A stretch of 64,000 bases of DNA. It comes from Closterium sp. Naga37s-1 (Eukaryota > Streptophyta > Zygnematophyceae > Desmidiales > Closteriaceae). Below, piece after piece: positions 9,551 to 20,856 of the stretch (position 1 is its first letter; each line of letters begins with the position of its first letter). The stretch lies in NCBI GenBank assembly GCA_947471745.1, contig CANJKZ010000011.1:2108001-2172000 (forward strand), in the 5' to 3' direction. Under the pieces are notes generated by a model, which made no database searches, was not told the DNA's origin, and saw nothing but the letters and a program-made list of their open reading frames with translations. Made by a program: the position numbers and the translations under genes.

Positions 9551-11134
9551 TTGTCGTCTTCACATAGTGCAACTAAACTTCACCCGCGGCCACCATGCTC
9601 CTTGTCCGATGCCACTTCACCCTCATGTGCTTGGTGAGGCCATGCAACACAGGGTTCTTAGCAAGAGCAATGGCACCCTGGCTGTCACAGTAGAGTGGGG
9701 TAGGTCCTTGCTGCTCCTCCCCCAATTCAGCCACAAATGCCGCTGCCACACAATCTCCCGTACGGCACGGAAGAGTGCCATGTAGTCGGACTCCACCGAG
9801 CTCAATGCTTGATCCACCTGCTTCTTGCTCTCCCAAGCAGTTGGGCCTCCACCAACACAGCAAATGAACCCTCCAACACTTGTCATGTCCTCTGGTTCCG
9901 ATGCATAAGAAGCATCCGAGAATGCGGTGAGGAACAATCGCCCGGGTTCAACACCATCCGCGCCCTTTTGGCGCGCCACCGCCGAGTATTATAGCCCAAC
10001 GGTCGGTGTTTGGCCAAGATACTTGGACACCCTCATTCCAGATGCTACCTGCTCCTCGTTAGGGCATTGAACAACCCTAGCCAACAGTCCGGTAGAAAAC
10101 GAGACGTCCGGTTGGGTGATTACCGCCACGTACCTGAGGCTGCCCACCAACGAGTGAAAACGGCACCTCTATTCTTCACCAACGCTCTCCTCCTCTGGTC
10201 CCTTCACACAATTGAACCCAGAGGGAAAGGGTGTAGCCACATGGCCTTCAATCTGCCCAAAGTTGGCAGCCAATGCCTCCAGGTACTTCCGTTGATGCAC
10301 CCGCATGCATCGCTTCTCTTCATCGCGTTCAACGTGAAGCCCGAGGTAGAAGTTGACGTCACCAAGGGCCTTACACTTGAACTTGTCCTGAAGCTTTAGC
10401 ATCACCTCCTTCACAATGTCAGAGGAGGGTGAGAAGATGAGGATGTCATCCACGTACACCACCATGAAGATCCTCTGCTCCCCCTCGCCAAGCATGAATA
10501 ATGAGTGATCGGCCATTGACGGAGTGAAGCCAATCTCCTCCAAAACTTCTCGCAGCTTCAAGTACAACTGCTATGGGGCCTGCTTCAGTCCATAAAAGGC
10601 CTTTTTCAGCTTCAAAACTCTGCCACTACCATCATCAAACCCCTCTGGCTGCGCCAAGAAAATCTCTTCTTCGAGAATGCCGTTGAGGAACGCGGTTGTC
10701 ACGTCCATTTGTTTCACCACCCATCTTTTGATGGTAGCACCCGCGAGTAGGGTTCGCAGTGTCGTTGGCTTCACCACAGGAGCAAACAACTCCTTATAGT
10801 CCACCTTCTCCTTCTGCTGGTACCTCTTGGCTAGAAGCCTAGACTTGTAGAGCTCGATCTTGCCGTCGGCGTCGCACTTGATCTTGAAGAGCCACTTGGA
10901 CGTAATCGCCTTACGCACCTCTGGTAGCTCCATCAATTCCCACGTGCCGTTCTCCTCAATGCCCTTCAGCTCACTCTCCATTGCCTTCTTCCACTCCTCA
11001 GCATCACTACTCTCCACGGCCTCGGTTGGAGTTGCTGGTTCCCCCGGCATCTCCACCGGAATGAAGAACGCAAAAGCAAACTCCTCGTACTCACTTTCCT
11101 CGTCATCTCCAACCATCATTGCCGCTCCGACCAA
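9551..11134 (-). pseudogene. RT-RNase H of A2
   Basis: Read right to left. RT motifs are KSRLLAKRYQQKEKVDYKE, QMDVTTAFLNG and a YVDD at 10445-10456, followed by LGLHVERD. RNase H follows with FSDASYASEPEDMTSVGG, YCDSQGAIALAKN and HMRVKWH. Stops or frame changes separate the blocks at about 10570, 10170 and 9980-9860. The domain ends at ELHYVKT, where A1 would continue another 30 residues or so. The junction with B1 is at about 9550. Confidence 0.85.
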
Positions 11135-11263
11135 GGCTGAATGGGCTGGCTTTCCCAGCGCATCATAGGTCAGCCTATTTGGGGCTTGGATTCTCCTTTT
11201 GCCCCTTCCTTCCTCCTCAGCTGCAGGGACATATGGCTCTCATGGCGTAGCTGCTGGGGTGAC

Positions 11264-12391
11264 TTAGATCCGTGGAGCACTCGTAGTGCGAGAAGGAAGT
11301 GTCGGTGCACGCTCGCTCATTTGCTGCACCTCCTCATCTTCTTCCTCTGCATCCTTGGCCTCCTCTCCCCTATTCACAAGGGAAGATTGCCTTGTGGTGG
11401 TGCTGCTGCTGCTCAGCTCTAAGAGCAGCTCCACATGCTCCAAACCGGAAATCTTCACCTCCCCAAACCGCACACCTATCTTCGCCTCATTCTCCGCCTT
11501 CCAATCCTTATACATCAAGTTCTCCCTGAATTTGCAGTCCCTGATCACCAAGAATTTCTTGGTGAATGGGTCCCAAAGAAGCCACGCCTTGCTGTTTTGA
11601 GTCATGCCCAAGTGCACAGCCCATATCGCCTTGGCACCGAGCTTGTTGTGCCAAAGATGCTTAGGTACGAGCGCCATGCACATGCACCCGAACACCCGAA
11701 GCATATCCACCTTTGGCTTCCTTCCAATCCACTCCACATAGGGCACCCATTTGTCTGCTCCCACATGTGTGAAGGCTCTGTTCTTGGCAACACACACGAT
11801 CTGCACTGCATCAGGCAACAAATGGTCGAGTAGCCTGGCTTCAATGAGCAACCCGCGCGCCGACTCCGTGATTGTGCGGATCGCTTGCTCGGCGATGCTG
11901 TTCATTGCAGGGGAGTATGGCATGGTAAGGGAGTGCCTTATGCCATTCTTTTTCAGCCACAATCCAAACTCCTTGCTCAAGAACTCTCCCCCTCGATCGG
12001 TGCGGAATGACTTAACTAGCCGGTCCTGTTGCCGCTCCACCATCGGGAACCAATCCGTCTTCACCGTTTCAGCGACGTCGCTCTTCTTGGACAGCACGTA
12101 CACCCAGCTCATGCGGGTGTAAACATCCACAATGGCGAGGAAGTACTCTGATCCAGCACCTCCAAGCTTCAAGGGGCCCACCACGTCCATCACAACCTCA
12201 TCAAGTGGTGCCTTAGCCGTTGCCTCCGAACAAGAGAACGGGAAACGGGTGAACTGGGCTTGCATGCACGTCAGGCAGCCAAGTACCTCATCGGGCTCCC
12301 CCTTCACACGTATGCCAGCAACCATCTCATTCTTCACTAGCTGCTGCAAGATGGGCTGGGCCACATGCCCCATTCGCCGATGCAAGGTGAG
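11264..12391 (-). pseudogene. Integrase of A2
   Basis: A 373-aa open frame starts at the zinc-binding HRRMGHV and runs through CLTCMQAQ, the first catalytic Asp (VVMDVVGPL), the second (RTDRGGEF) and the Glu (NSIAEQA). All three catalytic acids are kept. A few replacements differ from A1 (for example AEQAIRT for AERANRT). A stop just upstream separates it from the protease part. The C-terminal linker is Glu- and Ser-rich before RT. Confidence 0.85.
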
Positions 12392-13990
12392 TCAATCACA
12401 CTCCCCCGTAGCCGAAGTCGGATTGGAGAATGCCGCACTCGCAATACTGCCCCACATGCTCTCTCCGTACTCCTCCTCCGCTGCTGCCTTGGGGTTCTTC
12501 TCACCCTTGTGCTGCTCCTTGGCTGCTGCACTTCTCTCCTCAAGCTCACACTGCTTGCTGGTCCCTCCGGGTTTGCACTTGTTGGACTGTTTTGCCTTGG
12601 CTCCATCGTTCGCGCCGAAGCAGCTACCAACCGCTTCACCCTTGGTGCTGACGCTTGCTACCACTTGCCTCTCTTTAGGCATAGGGACCACAGGGATCTG
12701 CCACATCTCATTGTAGACAAGTTTGGGCACCCAAAGCACGTTCTTGAGGCCCACCATCTTCCCATCAGCACCCTTGAACGTGGCCTTGCCCATGCCTTTC
12801 ACCTCTGCTGGCTTCCCCAAAGCCGATGTGACATGCTTCACCGGAAACGGTTCAATTTCGGTGAGCAAGTCCGCACGAGGTGTCATGCTGTAGGTAGCGC
12901 CGCTATCGATCATCCAATAGTCCAGGGAGTGGAGGTTCACATTCCTTCTCTGGTGCAGCCGGTGCTTGTGTCGACACGAAGAAGAATTGACCCGGAAAGC
13001 GATCGTCCCCTGACTCGCTCTCGTTGTCACCGTTCTTCATGTTTGCAGCACCACCTCCGCGACCACCACGGCCTCCACGGCCTCTTCCTCTCACTCCCCC
13101 TGATCCTCTACCCTCTTGGCCTTGAGCAGGAGTCCATCCATTAGAGAGTTTGTGGCAATCGCGCCACATGTGTCCGCTCTTATGGCAAAAATGACACTTG
13201 CCGTCAAACCGTCCATGACCGCGTCCGTAGTTCTTGTTGTCATTGCCATAGCTGCCACTTCCGTGGCCTCCATTGTAGTTGCTGCCTCCAAACCTTCCTC
13301 CTCTTTGTCCTCTTCCCCTTCCACGACCGTATCCCCGGCCGATGCTTGCTACCCCGGCACCATCCGAACCAGCCAATTGACGGCGGCGGAAATCCTCTGG
13401 GAGGATCGCTCGCTTCACGTCTTCAAGCGAGAGGCGGGGCAAGTCACAATTGAGGTTGATGATGAGCGAGGACCATGACTCTGGAAGTAAGGCCAGCAAC
13501 TTGGTCTTCTTTTGGAGCTCACTATAGTTCAAATCAACTCCCTCAAGACGGGCGTCAACAAGTCGAAGAATTTCTGCACCCCTTCTTCAACCACTTCGTC
13601 TTCTTCAATTCGTAGTGCCGCCATTTGCTGTTCCAACACCACCGCTAACGCCGCTGTTGCAGGAGCGTATACACCCTTGAGAGCAGCCCATGCCTTTGAT
13701 CCCTTCTCTGGTTCACGCTGGAATGGCTTGATGTGACGGATTTGGCTGCTCCCGAACGCTTTCCCAAGTAGGAGATAGCCTTGTGCGCTCTTCCGCACCC
13801 ACGGGCTTTTCTTCGGGTCATTTTCGGGGCTCTTCTCCGTTCCTTCCATCAACTCCAGCAGGTCATAGTCGTCAAAGATGTTCTCCATCTTGAAGGACCA
13901 TTCAGCAAAGTTGTCACCGTTGAACTTGTGAAGCCCAAACACCCTAGGCTCATCCCTAGGTGGACCAAAACTTGGTTGCACAGGCGTCAT
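12392..13990 (-). pseudogene. Gag-protease of A2
   Basis: Gag starts near 13990 (MTPVQPSFGPPRDEP, then FGLHKFNGDNFAEW) and shifts frame at about 13530. It continues with ALLPESWSSLIINLN, an Arg/Gly-rich stretch and an intact CX2CX4HX4C knuckle (CHFCHKSGHMWRDC, about 13165-13206). A second frame change near 12950 precedes the protease motif DSGATYS. An approximately 90-bp piece of leading protease sequence present in A1 (AANLISVRRLQ to LHEDRD) is missing. The gag Met of A1 lies about 30 codons further upstream. Confidence 0.85.
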
Positions 13991-14090
13991 GGCCTGTGGG
14001 GTTGGCCTTGAGCTTGGGCTTCTCCAATGCCACCAGCACCTCTGCCACCCATTTCCTCAGGTCCAGTCATTGTCGAAACTGCTCCAAGGA

Positions 14091-14102
14091 GCTCTGATAC
14101 CA
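14091..14102 (-). other. Primer-binding site, A2
   Basis: On the minus strand it reads TGGTATCAGAGC, an exact plant initiator-Met tRNA site. It lies two bases inside the 5' LTR. Confidence 0.85.
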
Positions 14103-14104
14103 CT

Positions 14105-14815
14105 TTTTATAGTCACAATAGGCTTGAATGTGCCTAAGACGAAAGATAGAGTGCACTGTTGGATTTCTGCACAACGGCTTCAAACGTTGATAGCGTTCTA
14201 GTCACAGTTGCAAATGACCTGATATAAAAAAATCTCGAGCTTCTTAACGTGGCCTACACAATGCAATTTAGATCGCACAATTTCATTAAGAATTGACAAC
14301 ACAACGTTGGTTTGAACGAACGGCACTATGGCAGCCACTATAGTCTTAGAACACAAGATAGGAAGAGTTAGGTGTTGGGAATGACTCCCAGCTCCTACAA
14401 ACCCCAAGAGCCGAGGTACAGTGATGTGGAACAGTGCCACAATTTCCCGAACCATGAAGGGTCTCGAAACTACCCTCCACGAGGGCCTACACCAAGAGAA
14501 ATGTTACACTACACATTGTAATGTAACAGTTCTTATTATCTTGAAGTTTACCCTTTGGAGAGCTTCGAAATCACTTGAATCTTGAAACCATGGCTCTGGT
14601 TCTTCAAGATAAATTCTTCCTTGAGTTCCTGGAAGTCTGCTGCGCACACCTGCGACATGCCGAACGTTCCACACACGACAAAATAGAAAACCGCACACGA
14701 CACGCAAACGACGACGTGAGACGCGACCAGCGATAACTCGCTATTGACTCGACACACACATTCAAAATCATGCCTCATCATTCACACACTATTGTAAGCA
14801 TGAAATATATATAAC
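14105..14815 (-). repeat. 5' LTR of A2 (partial)
   Basis: It matches the A1 LTR over about 710 bp. The inner terminus reads TTTTATAG in plus orientation where intact copies have TGTTATAG, so the terminal CA is mutated. The outer part stops within the TATA palindrome at about 14812-14819, where family B sequence begins. Confidence 0.85.
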
Positions 14816-16160
14816 CTCATGACTAGAGAATGACTAAGCCAATGCGGCGCTCAGTAATCCCATTTTGCTGCGGGGAGGCCGGAAGCGTAAACGACTAGAG
14901 AATGCCCTCCCCACGACAAAAGTCCCGCAAGAGGTCGGAGGAGAACTCAACACCTCTGCAACAGTGCAGACGCAGGACAAGAAGGTCCTCGCGGAACCGC
15001 TCTGGAAGCTGGAGACGAACTCCGCGGATCCAAGGGATCAAGACATCAGGGACCTCACCCTTGCTGCGCAAGGGGAAAACCATGGTGTAACGCGTATAGT
15101 CGTCAACAACCAGCAGGAAGTAGTGCTCGCAGTCTTGTCCACTGACACGGGCTGGGCCCCACATGTCCATTTGAAGAGTCTGCAAGGGAGCAGTCTTCAG
15201 GGGAAACGAGGAGTGAGGAGCGGCGCGCTGCCGCCCCTCGACGCAAGGAAGGCAGGGCGGGGCAGGTGAGGGTGGGAGGGGGGGCAGAGACCTGGGAAGA
15301 CCAGAAACAAGGAGGTGGGAGTGCATGCCAGAAAGGCGTGGCAGGGAAGGGTGACCAAGGCGGCGGTGCCACTGGAGAGTCTGGTGCGACAGGAGGCGAC
15401 ACGAGCATCCGGCTGCTACCGGACCTGACGCGGACACCTGAGCAGACGCAGCTACATGAGGAGGCTCAGTAGTCTGTGTGTACAGACTTGACCTAGGCCG
15501 ACGGGTGAACGTGGCTAGGTGGCTGCCCGTCCGTGTACACGTGCAGATCGACACACGCTGACCCCCAGGGGTGGTGGTAGTGACCATCATATGCTGGAGG
15601 GCAGCGCTACTCACCAAGTTCATGGAGAACGAGGGGAGGTGAAGACCTGACAGTGAGCCGGACAGAACGGCCAGACACGGGAGAACAGTGGAGGAACGGG
15701 CCAGAACTTGGCCCCCTTAGGGGTCAGCCAGTTTGACTTGAACAGGTGCAAGGAGTGGAGTGAGGGTGGTACTGTCGCTAAAGAAACAGTGGGAAGCACC
15801 TGAGTCAAGCGTAAAGGTGTGCAAGGTCTCAGCAGGCGCAGTATCAAGGAGAGCGGACTCACTAGCACCTAGAGCAGCAGCCTCTATACGTGGGTCGGGC
15901 TGCATGGGGCGAACACTACCCGTAAACACCCCACACAGAGCAGACCACTCACAAAGCTGCTGGGGCGTAGGGGTCTCGCTGTGACGCTGCTGGTGCTGCC
16001 TCTGGCCACCGACAAAACCTCCCCTCTGGACAGCTCCACCCCTACCGCCACCACTGCCGCCGCCACCACTCCCATTGCCGCCACCACTGCCACCACCACT
16101 CCGACCTCTGCCACCAGCGCCACCACCGAAGCCCGCACTCCCACCACCACTCCCACTGCC
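14816..16160 (-). pseudogene. B2: fragment of B gag tail, protease and integrase
   Basis: Read right to left: Gly-rich gag tail (about 16150-15990), then PTPQQLCEWS, a deletion that skips the gag-protease linker, protease FTLDSGASHCFF, and integrase WHRRLGHPS with LPCVEG. The first catalytic Asp is present (QMDMWGPA). The second is lost: B relatives read SDRGGEF, here CCRGVEF. The frame is open from 15623 to 14895 apart from upstream shifts. The fragment ends just after the catalytic Glu region (TERRIGLV). Both ends abut family A LTR pieces. A 486-bp open frame starts inside the A LTR and runs into B, so it is a chance fusion. Confidence 0.8.
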
Positions 16161-16623
16161 ACACTGTCCCCAACCATGAAGGGTCTTGAAACTACCCTCC
16201 ACAAGGGCCTACACCAAGAGAAATGTTACACTACACAAAGTAATGCAACTATTTTCACTATCCTAATGTCTACCTTTTTGGAGAGCTTCGAAATCACTTG
16301 AATCTTGAAACCAAGGCTCTGGTTCTTCAAGATAAATTCTTCCTTGAGTTCTTGGAAGTCTGCTGCGCACACCTGCGACACGCCGAACGTTCCACACACG
16401 ACAAAATAGAAAACCGCACACGACACGCAAACAACGACGTGACACGCAACTAGCGATAACTCGCTATTGACTCGACACACACATTCAAAATCATGCCTCA
16501 TCATTCACACACTATTGTAAGCATGAAATATCTACTATTTCATGCCCTCATACCATTCCATGCACACACGCATGCACGCACACGGACAACAAGCCGAATG
16601 CAAACCGAAGGGTTGCACCAACA
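16161..16623 (-). repeat. 3' LTR of A3 (outer fragment)
   Basis: This holds the first 460 bp or so of a family A LTR (minus-strand start TGTTGGTGCAACC at 16623). It is cut at about 16161 within a TGCCAC motif that both A LTR and the B Gly-repeat contain, so the join has about 6 bp of possible microhomology. A polypurine tract (GAGGGGGAGTT on minus) adjoins at 16624-16635. Confidence 0.8.
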
Positions 16624-16662
16624 AACTCCCCCTCGGATTGTTGGCCTTAGGATCTTGCTCTC

Positions 16663-18242
16663 TCAGTTCAGAGCCATCCCAGCCAGCTTGCAACACTTCC
16701 AATGCTGCTGCTCCACCAGCCTCTTGGTCATCATGTCAGCTGGCTGCCCCGTCGTCTTCACGTAGTGCAACTCAACTTCACCCGCGGCCACCATGCTTCT
16801 CGTCCAATGCCACTTCACCCTCATGTGCTCGGTGAGGCCATGCAACACAGGGTTCTTAGCAAGAGCAATGGCTCCCTGGCTGTCACAGTAGAGTGGGGTA
16901 GGTCATTGCTGCTCCTCCCCCAATTCAGCCAACAAACGCCGCTGCCACACAATCTCTCGTACGTCACGGAAGAGTGCCATATACTAGGACTCCACCGACC
17001 TCAATGCTTGATCCACCTGCTTCTTGCTCTCCCAAGCAGTTGGGCCTCCACCAACACAGCAAATGAACCCTCCAACACTTGTCATGTCCTCTGGTTCGGA
17101 AGCATAAGAAGCATCCGAGAATGCAGTGAGGAACAAACGCCCGGGTTCAACACCATCCGCGCCCTTTTGGCGCCTTTGCGCCGCCGCCGAGTATTGTAGC
17201 CCAACGGTCGGTGTTTGGCCAAGATACTTGGCCACCCTCATTCCAGCTGCTACCTGCTCCTCGTTAGGGCATTGAACAACCCTAGCCAACTGTCCGGTAG
17301 CAAACGCGACGTCCGGTCGGGTGTTTACCGCCGCGTACATGAGGCTGCCCACCAATGAGTGAAAACGGCGCCTCTCCTCTTCACCAACGCTCTCCTCCTC
17401 TGGTCCCTTCACACACTTGAACCCAGAGGGAAAGGGTGTAGCCACATGGCCTTCACTCTGCCAAAAGTTGGCAGCCAATGCCTCTAGGTACTTCCGTTGA
17501 TGCACCCGCATGCACCGCTTCTCCACATCTCGTTCGATGTGGAGCCCAAGGTAGAAGCTCACGTCACCAAGGGCCTTGCACTTGAACTTGTCTTGAAGCT
17601 TCAGCATCACCTCCTTCACAAGGTCAGAGAAGGGTGAGAAAATGAGGATGTCATCCACATAAACCACCATGAAACTCCTCTGCTCCCCCTCTCCAAGCAT
17701 GAACAATGAGTGATCGGCCGTTGAGGGAGTGAAGCCGATCTCCTCCAAAACTCCTCGCAGCTTCAAGTACCACTGCCTAGGGGCCTGCTTCAGTCCATAA
17801 AGGGCCCTTTTCAGCTTCAAAACTCTGCCACTACCATCATCAAACCCCTCTGGCTGCGCCATGAAAATCTCTTCTTCGAGAATGCCGTTGAGGAACGCGG
17901 TTGTCACGTCCATTTGTTTCACCACCCGTCCTTTGATGGCAGCACCCGCGAGTAGGGTTCTCAGCGTCGTCGGCTTCACCACAGGAGCAAACAACTCCTT
18001 ATAGTCCACCTTCTCCTTCTGCTGATACCCCTTGGCCACAAGCCTAGACTTGTAGCGCTCGATATTGCCGTCCGCGTCGGACTTGATCTTGAAGAGCCAC
18101 TTGGACGTAATCGCCTTACGCCCCTCCGGTAGCTCCAGCAATTCCCACGTGCCGTTCTCCTCAATGCTCTTCAGCCCACTCTCCATTGCCTTCTTCCACT
18201 CCTCAGCATCACTACTCTCCAAGGCCTCCTTGAGAGTTGCTG
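16663..18242 (-). pseudogene. RT-RNase H of A3
   Basis: A 412-codon frame (18222-16984) carries the RT domain from ESSDAEEWKKAMES through KSRLVAKGYQQKEKVDYKE, QMDVTTAFLNG and an intact YVDD to the start of RNase H. A TAG near 16991 breaks RNase H just before YMALF. RNase H then resumes and ends in the family stop at 16663-16665 after GMALN. Gag, protease and integrase are absent: upstream of codon TLKEALES the sequence jumps straight into B3 gag. Confidence 0.85.
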
Positions 18243-18579
18243 ACAGCTTGGGAAACAGGTAGGGCAGTATATGGCGGCCCAGTACTACAGTGTCGTACTG
18301 GGCTTTAGCAGTCTTGTGCTAGCCAATGTGAGTGCGTTCGGCTAACGGCAGGTGGTTGCGAACGGCCAAGCAAGCAGCAGCGTCATGGGTAAGCCACTGG
18401 GAGCGAGTCGCACTGTTAGCTGTGGCGGGAGGGGTGAGAGAGGCTCCATACGTGTGGTCAAACAACGAAACGCGGTCTCTATAATCGCTCAGTAGGTATA
18501 GCTGTAAGTCATCTAGCAACGTATTGAACTGGATCGGACGGCCCTCATGATCGAAGGTGAGAACACTGAGAGAAGCCAT
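18243..18579 (-). pseudogene. B3 gag, first ~110 codons
   Basis: It starts MASLSVLTFDHEGRPIQF at 18579, the same gag start as B1 and B4. It continues through LDDLQLYLLSD and RSQWLTHDAAA to LAERTHIG, with a stop, and then decayed frames to PYLFPKLS. It then joins A3 RT sequence at about 18242. The first half of a B gag is thus fused to the second half of an A pol in the same orientation. Confidence 0.85.
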
Positions 18580-18599
18580 AGTAGGCATAGCGGCGCGCG

Positions 18600-19262
18600 A
18601 GCACTAGGGAAGTGCGTAGGGCAGGGCGGGGGGGCGCACGGCTAGGGAAGAGCGGCGCGCGGCCAGGGCAGGGCAGTGCAATGGCAGGGCAGGGTGGAGG
18701 CCAGCAGGGCGGCGCGTGGGCAGGGCAGAGCGGTGCGGCTGCCAGCAGGGCGGCGCGCGGGCAGCAGGGCGGCGTGCGGGCAGCAGCAGGGCGGGGCGGG
18801 TAGGGCGGTGCGGGCAGCGGTGCGGCTGCCAGCAGGGTGTTGCGCGGGCAGCAGGGCGCCGGCCAGCAGGGCTGCGCGGAGCAGAGCGGCTCAGCGGGGG
18901 CAGGGCAGGGTGGCTCAGTGCGGGCAGCGCCGGCCACAAGGGCTGCGCGCAACAGGGCGGGCTGCAGCAGGGCGGCTTGCGGGCTGCAAGGGGTGGCGCG
19001 CGGGCTGTAAAGGGCTGTCGCGGGCTGCAAAGGGCGGCGCGCGGGCTGCAGCGGGGCGGCTCGCGGGCTGCAAGGGGCAGCGCACGGGCTGCAAAGGGTG
19101 ACTCGCGGGCTGCAAAGCGCGGCACGCGGGCTGCAAAGGGCGGCGCACGGGCTGCAAAGTTCGGCGCGCGGGCTGCAAAGGGCGGCGCGGCGGCGGCCAG
19201 CAGGGCTGCGCGCGGGCAAGGCAGGGCGGCGCGACGGGCAGGGCAGTGTAGAGCGACTAGTA
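18600..19262 (-). repeat. Tandem repeat leader of B3 (~21-bp unit)
   Basis: Degenerate repeats of CTGCAAAGGGCGGCGCGCGGG and GCAGGGCGGCGCG type lie between gag and the primer site. The unit differs completely from the leaders of B1 and B4, although gag and LTR are of the same family. Open frames through it are compositional. Confidence 0.85.
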
Positions 19263-19313
19263 GGGCAGCACTATTCGGTGGGCCCTAAAAAAAACGGTCC
19301 TGGGATAGAACCT

Positions 19314-19325
19314 GCTTTGATACCA
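19314..19325 (-). other. Primer-binding site, B3
   Basis: The minus strand reads TGGTATCAAAGC, one mismatch from the plant initiator-Met tRNA site. It directly adjoins the LTR. Confidence 0.8.
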
Positions 19326-19455
19326 TGTCAGAAGAATGAACAGCGATGAATGAACTGAACTGAAAGTTGGTACAAGTACTAATCCTAATTGGGTTGTCCC
19401 CTTATGGGCTACCCCACTACAGCCTACACAAAGTAAGCATGATAACATTTTGACA
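19326..19455 (-). repeat. 5' LTR of B3
   Basis: 130 bp with clean family termini (TGTCA at one end, TGACA at the other). It matches B1's LTR. E leader sequence starts immediately at 19456, so B3 and the mosaic to its left were inserted in or next to the E leader. The partner target site cannot be found because the other end of this copy is lost. Confidence 0.85.
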
Positions 19456-19721
19456 CGACCGCCTAGTGCGCTGCTGCTATGTGCCTCGCTGACCTGCGCG
19501 CCCCTGCTGCGTGAGTGTTGCCAGCATTTGCTACAGCCGTGTCTGCCACTACTACTGCAGATGCAGCCCTGCTGTTAAAGTTGCCACTACACCCGCTACA
19601 GCTGCAGCTGCTGGAACTGCTACAGCCCCTTCCGCTGCCACCACTGGTGCTTCCACCACTGCTGCTGCTACAGCCGCCACTGCCTCTGCCGCTACAGTTG
19701 CTACAACCGCTGCTAAAGTCC
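19456..19721 (+). repeat. E leader, first piece
   Basis: CTGCTACAG- and GCCACTGCT-rich sequence of the same type as 42086-43165. It ends with the left copy (19717-19721) of a perfect AGTCC duplication around the next unit. The frames read Ala/Thr/Leu and show no domain. I see no E LTR to its left. Confidence 0.55.
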
Positions 19722-20739
19722 TGTTATAGTCTAGAGTCCACGTAGGGGTCGCGGATGCCCTTGAAACCGCCTAACCAGAATCTGATGACTTCGAGCCGCC
19801 TCTGTTCAAAACGCAATCACGATCAGCTCCGATTACATACAAGGCTGAAACTTAGAAAGAAGTTAGCTTGAGATGTCTTCTTTCCAACGGTATATTGCTT
19901 GCTTTCATCAAAGGTGTATGTGCTACGCAGTGAACAAAAACGTAAGCTCGGGTGAAAACGTGTAGTTTCATTGATGCAAGGAAGAGGTAAGTACAACATT
20001 GCCTAGGGGACTCTTAAGGGGTTGGGACCATCCTGGGAACTCAGAGAAGGTTGATTCCTAGGGGAGAAAGGCTAGAGAAGGATGGGAAACGTCCTAGCTA
20101 GGTCAGCAAAGCCAACCACACTTGGATGTTCAGAGCTGTACTCAAGGCTACCAATAGTGAGTCAAGCCAACCATGAGTCAGCTTGTCTTCCCACTTGTAC
20201 CCTCTTGCAAGCTGCTTCCAGGAAGACCACACTTCTCAAAAGGAAAGTGGTAGAGTTCCACTTGACCACCTGTACTTCTTGTCTCATTTTCTGTTTTTGG
20301 ATTATTGGCATGACAACAATGAAAGGGTGGCAAGGGAAATGCTGCCAATAGTGGACCATGACTATGGAACAGTAACTTTCGACAGCTGTCACGTGCAGCT
20401 CCAATGCTGGGTTGTCCTGAAACTCGGTGACCACCTGCACAACACGGCGAAGGACTGCCACACCGATTTTCAGACCAATCAGAGCTTGTTAGATGAGGCA
20501 GCAGCCGAAATGGTGAACTCGGTGTTACCAAAAAAGAGTAACACACACTTCCGGGATGCCATAAGTCTTGAAACAAAAAATGTTGCCATGCCTTGTAAAC
20601 TGCTTCCAAAACTTCTGAAACTTTGAGGGTCTTAAGAAAACATGTTGAAGCACCTCCCCACGAAATTCCACAAGCTGAGCAGGCTTGTAGGCGGAATGGG
20701 AGTGCGATGACCGTGCCACTATAGTGCTTTGGCACAACA
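19722..20739. mobile_element. Unclassified 1018-bp TG...CA unit, possible solo LTR
   Basis: It starts TGTTATAGTC and ends GCACAACA, giving a short TGTT/AACA inverted repeat. It is bounded by identical AGTCC on both sides (19717-19721 and 20740-20744). Removing it rejoins two pieces of E leader. These are the marks of an LTR inserted by a copia- or gypsy-type integrase. It resembles none of the other LTRs here. Short frames inside (for example minus 20162-20461) show no family I know. It could also be a small non-autonomous element without a visible internal region. Confidence 0.6.
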
Positions 20740-20744
20740 AGTCC

Positions 20745-20856
20745 TTGCTGCTGCCCTTCCAGCTGCTGCCACTGCTGCAGTCGCTACTACAACCGCCGTT
20801 GCCGCCTCACCCGCACCTGGTTCTATCGCATCCACCATCTTTGCAAACGCAGCCAC
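20745..20856 (+). repeat. E leader, second piece
   Basis: CTGCTGCCCTTCCAGC, then ACAACCGCCGTTGCCGCC, then TTTGCAAACGCAGCCAC. It is closely similar to 42105-42215 on the other side of the C composite. The last five bases, GCCAC, match GCAAC (42086-42090) at 4 of 5. Confidence 0.6.

Larger units (their letters stand above)
9551..14815 (-). mobile_element. Copia element A2, both ends truncated
   Basis: Minus-strand copy related to A1. It keeps most of the 5' LTR, the primer site, gag, protease, integrase, RT and part of RNase H. The RNase H tail, polypurine tract and 3' LTR are missing at the left junction with B1. The 5' LTR loses its outer 80 bp or so at the right junction with B2. Many stops and frame changes make it inactive. 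Confidence 0.88.

Noticed and set aside
20162-20735. Minus-strand frames 99 and 185 aa that might be a host gene remnant
   Set aside because: They fall within a TG...CA unit with a perfect 5-bp duplication and match no family I know. Coding origin is not supported.
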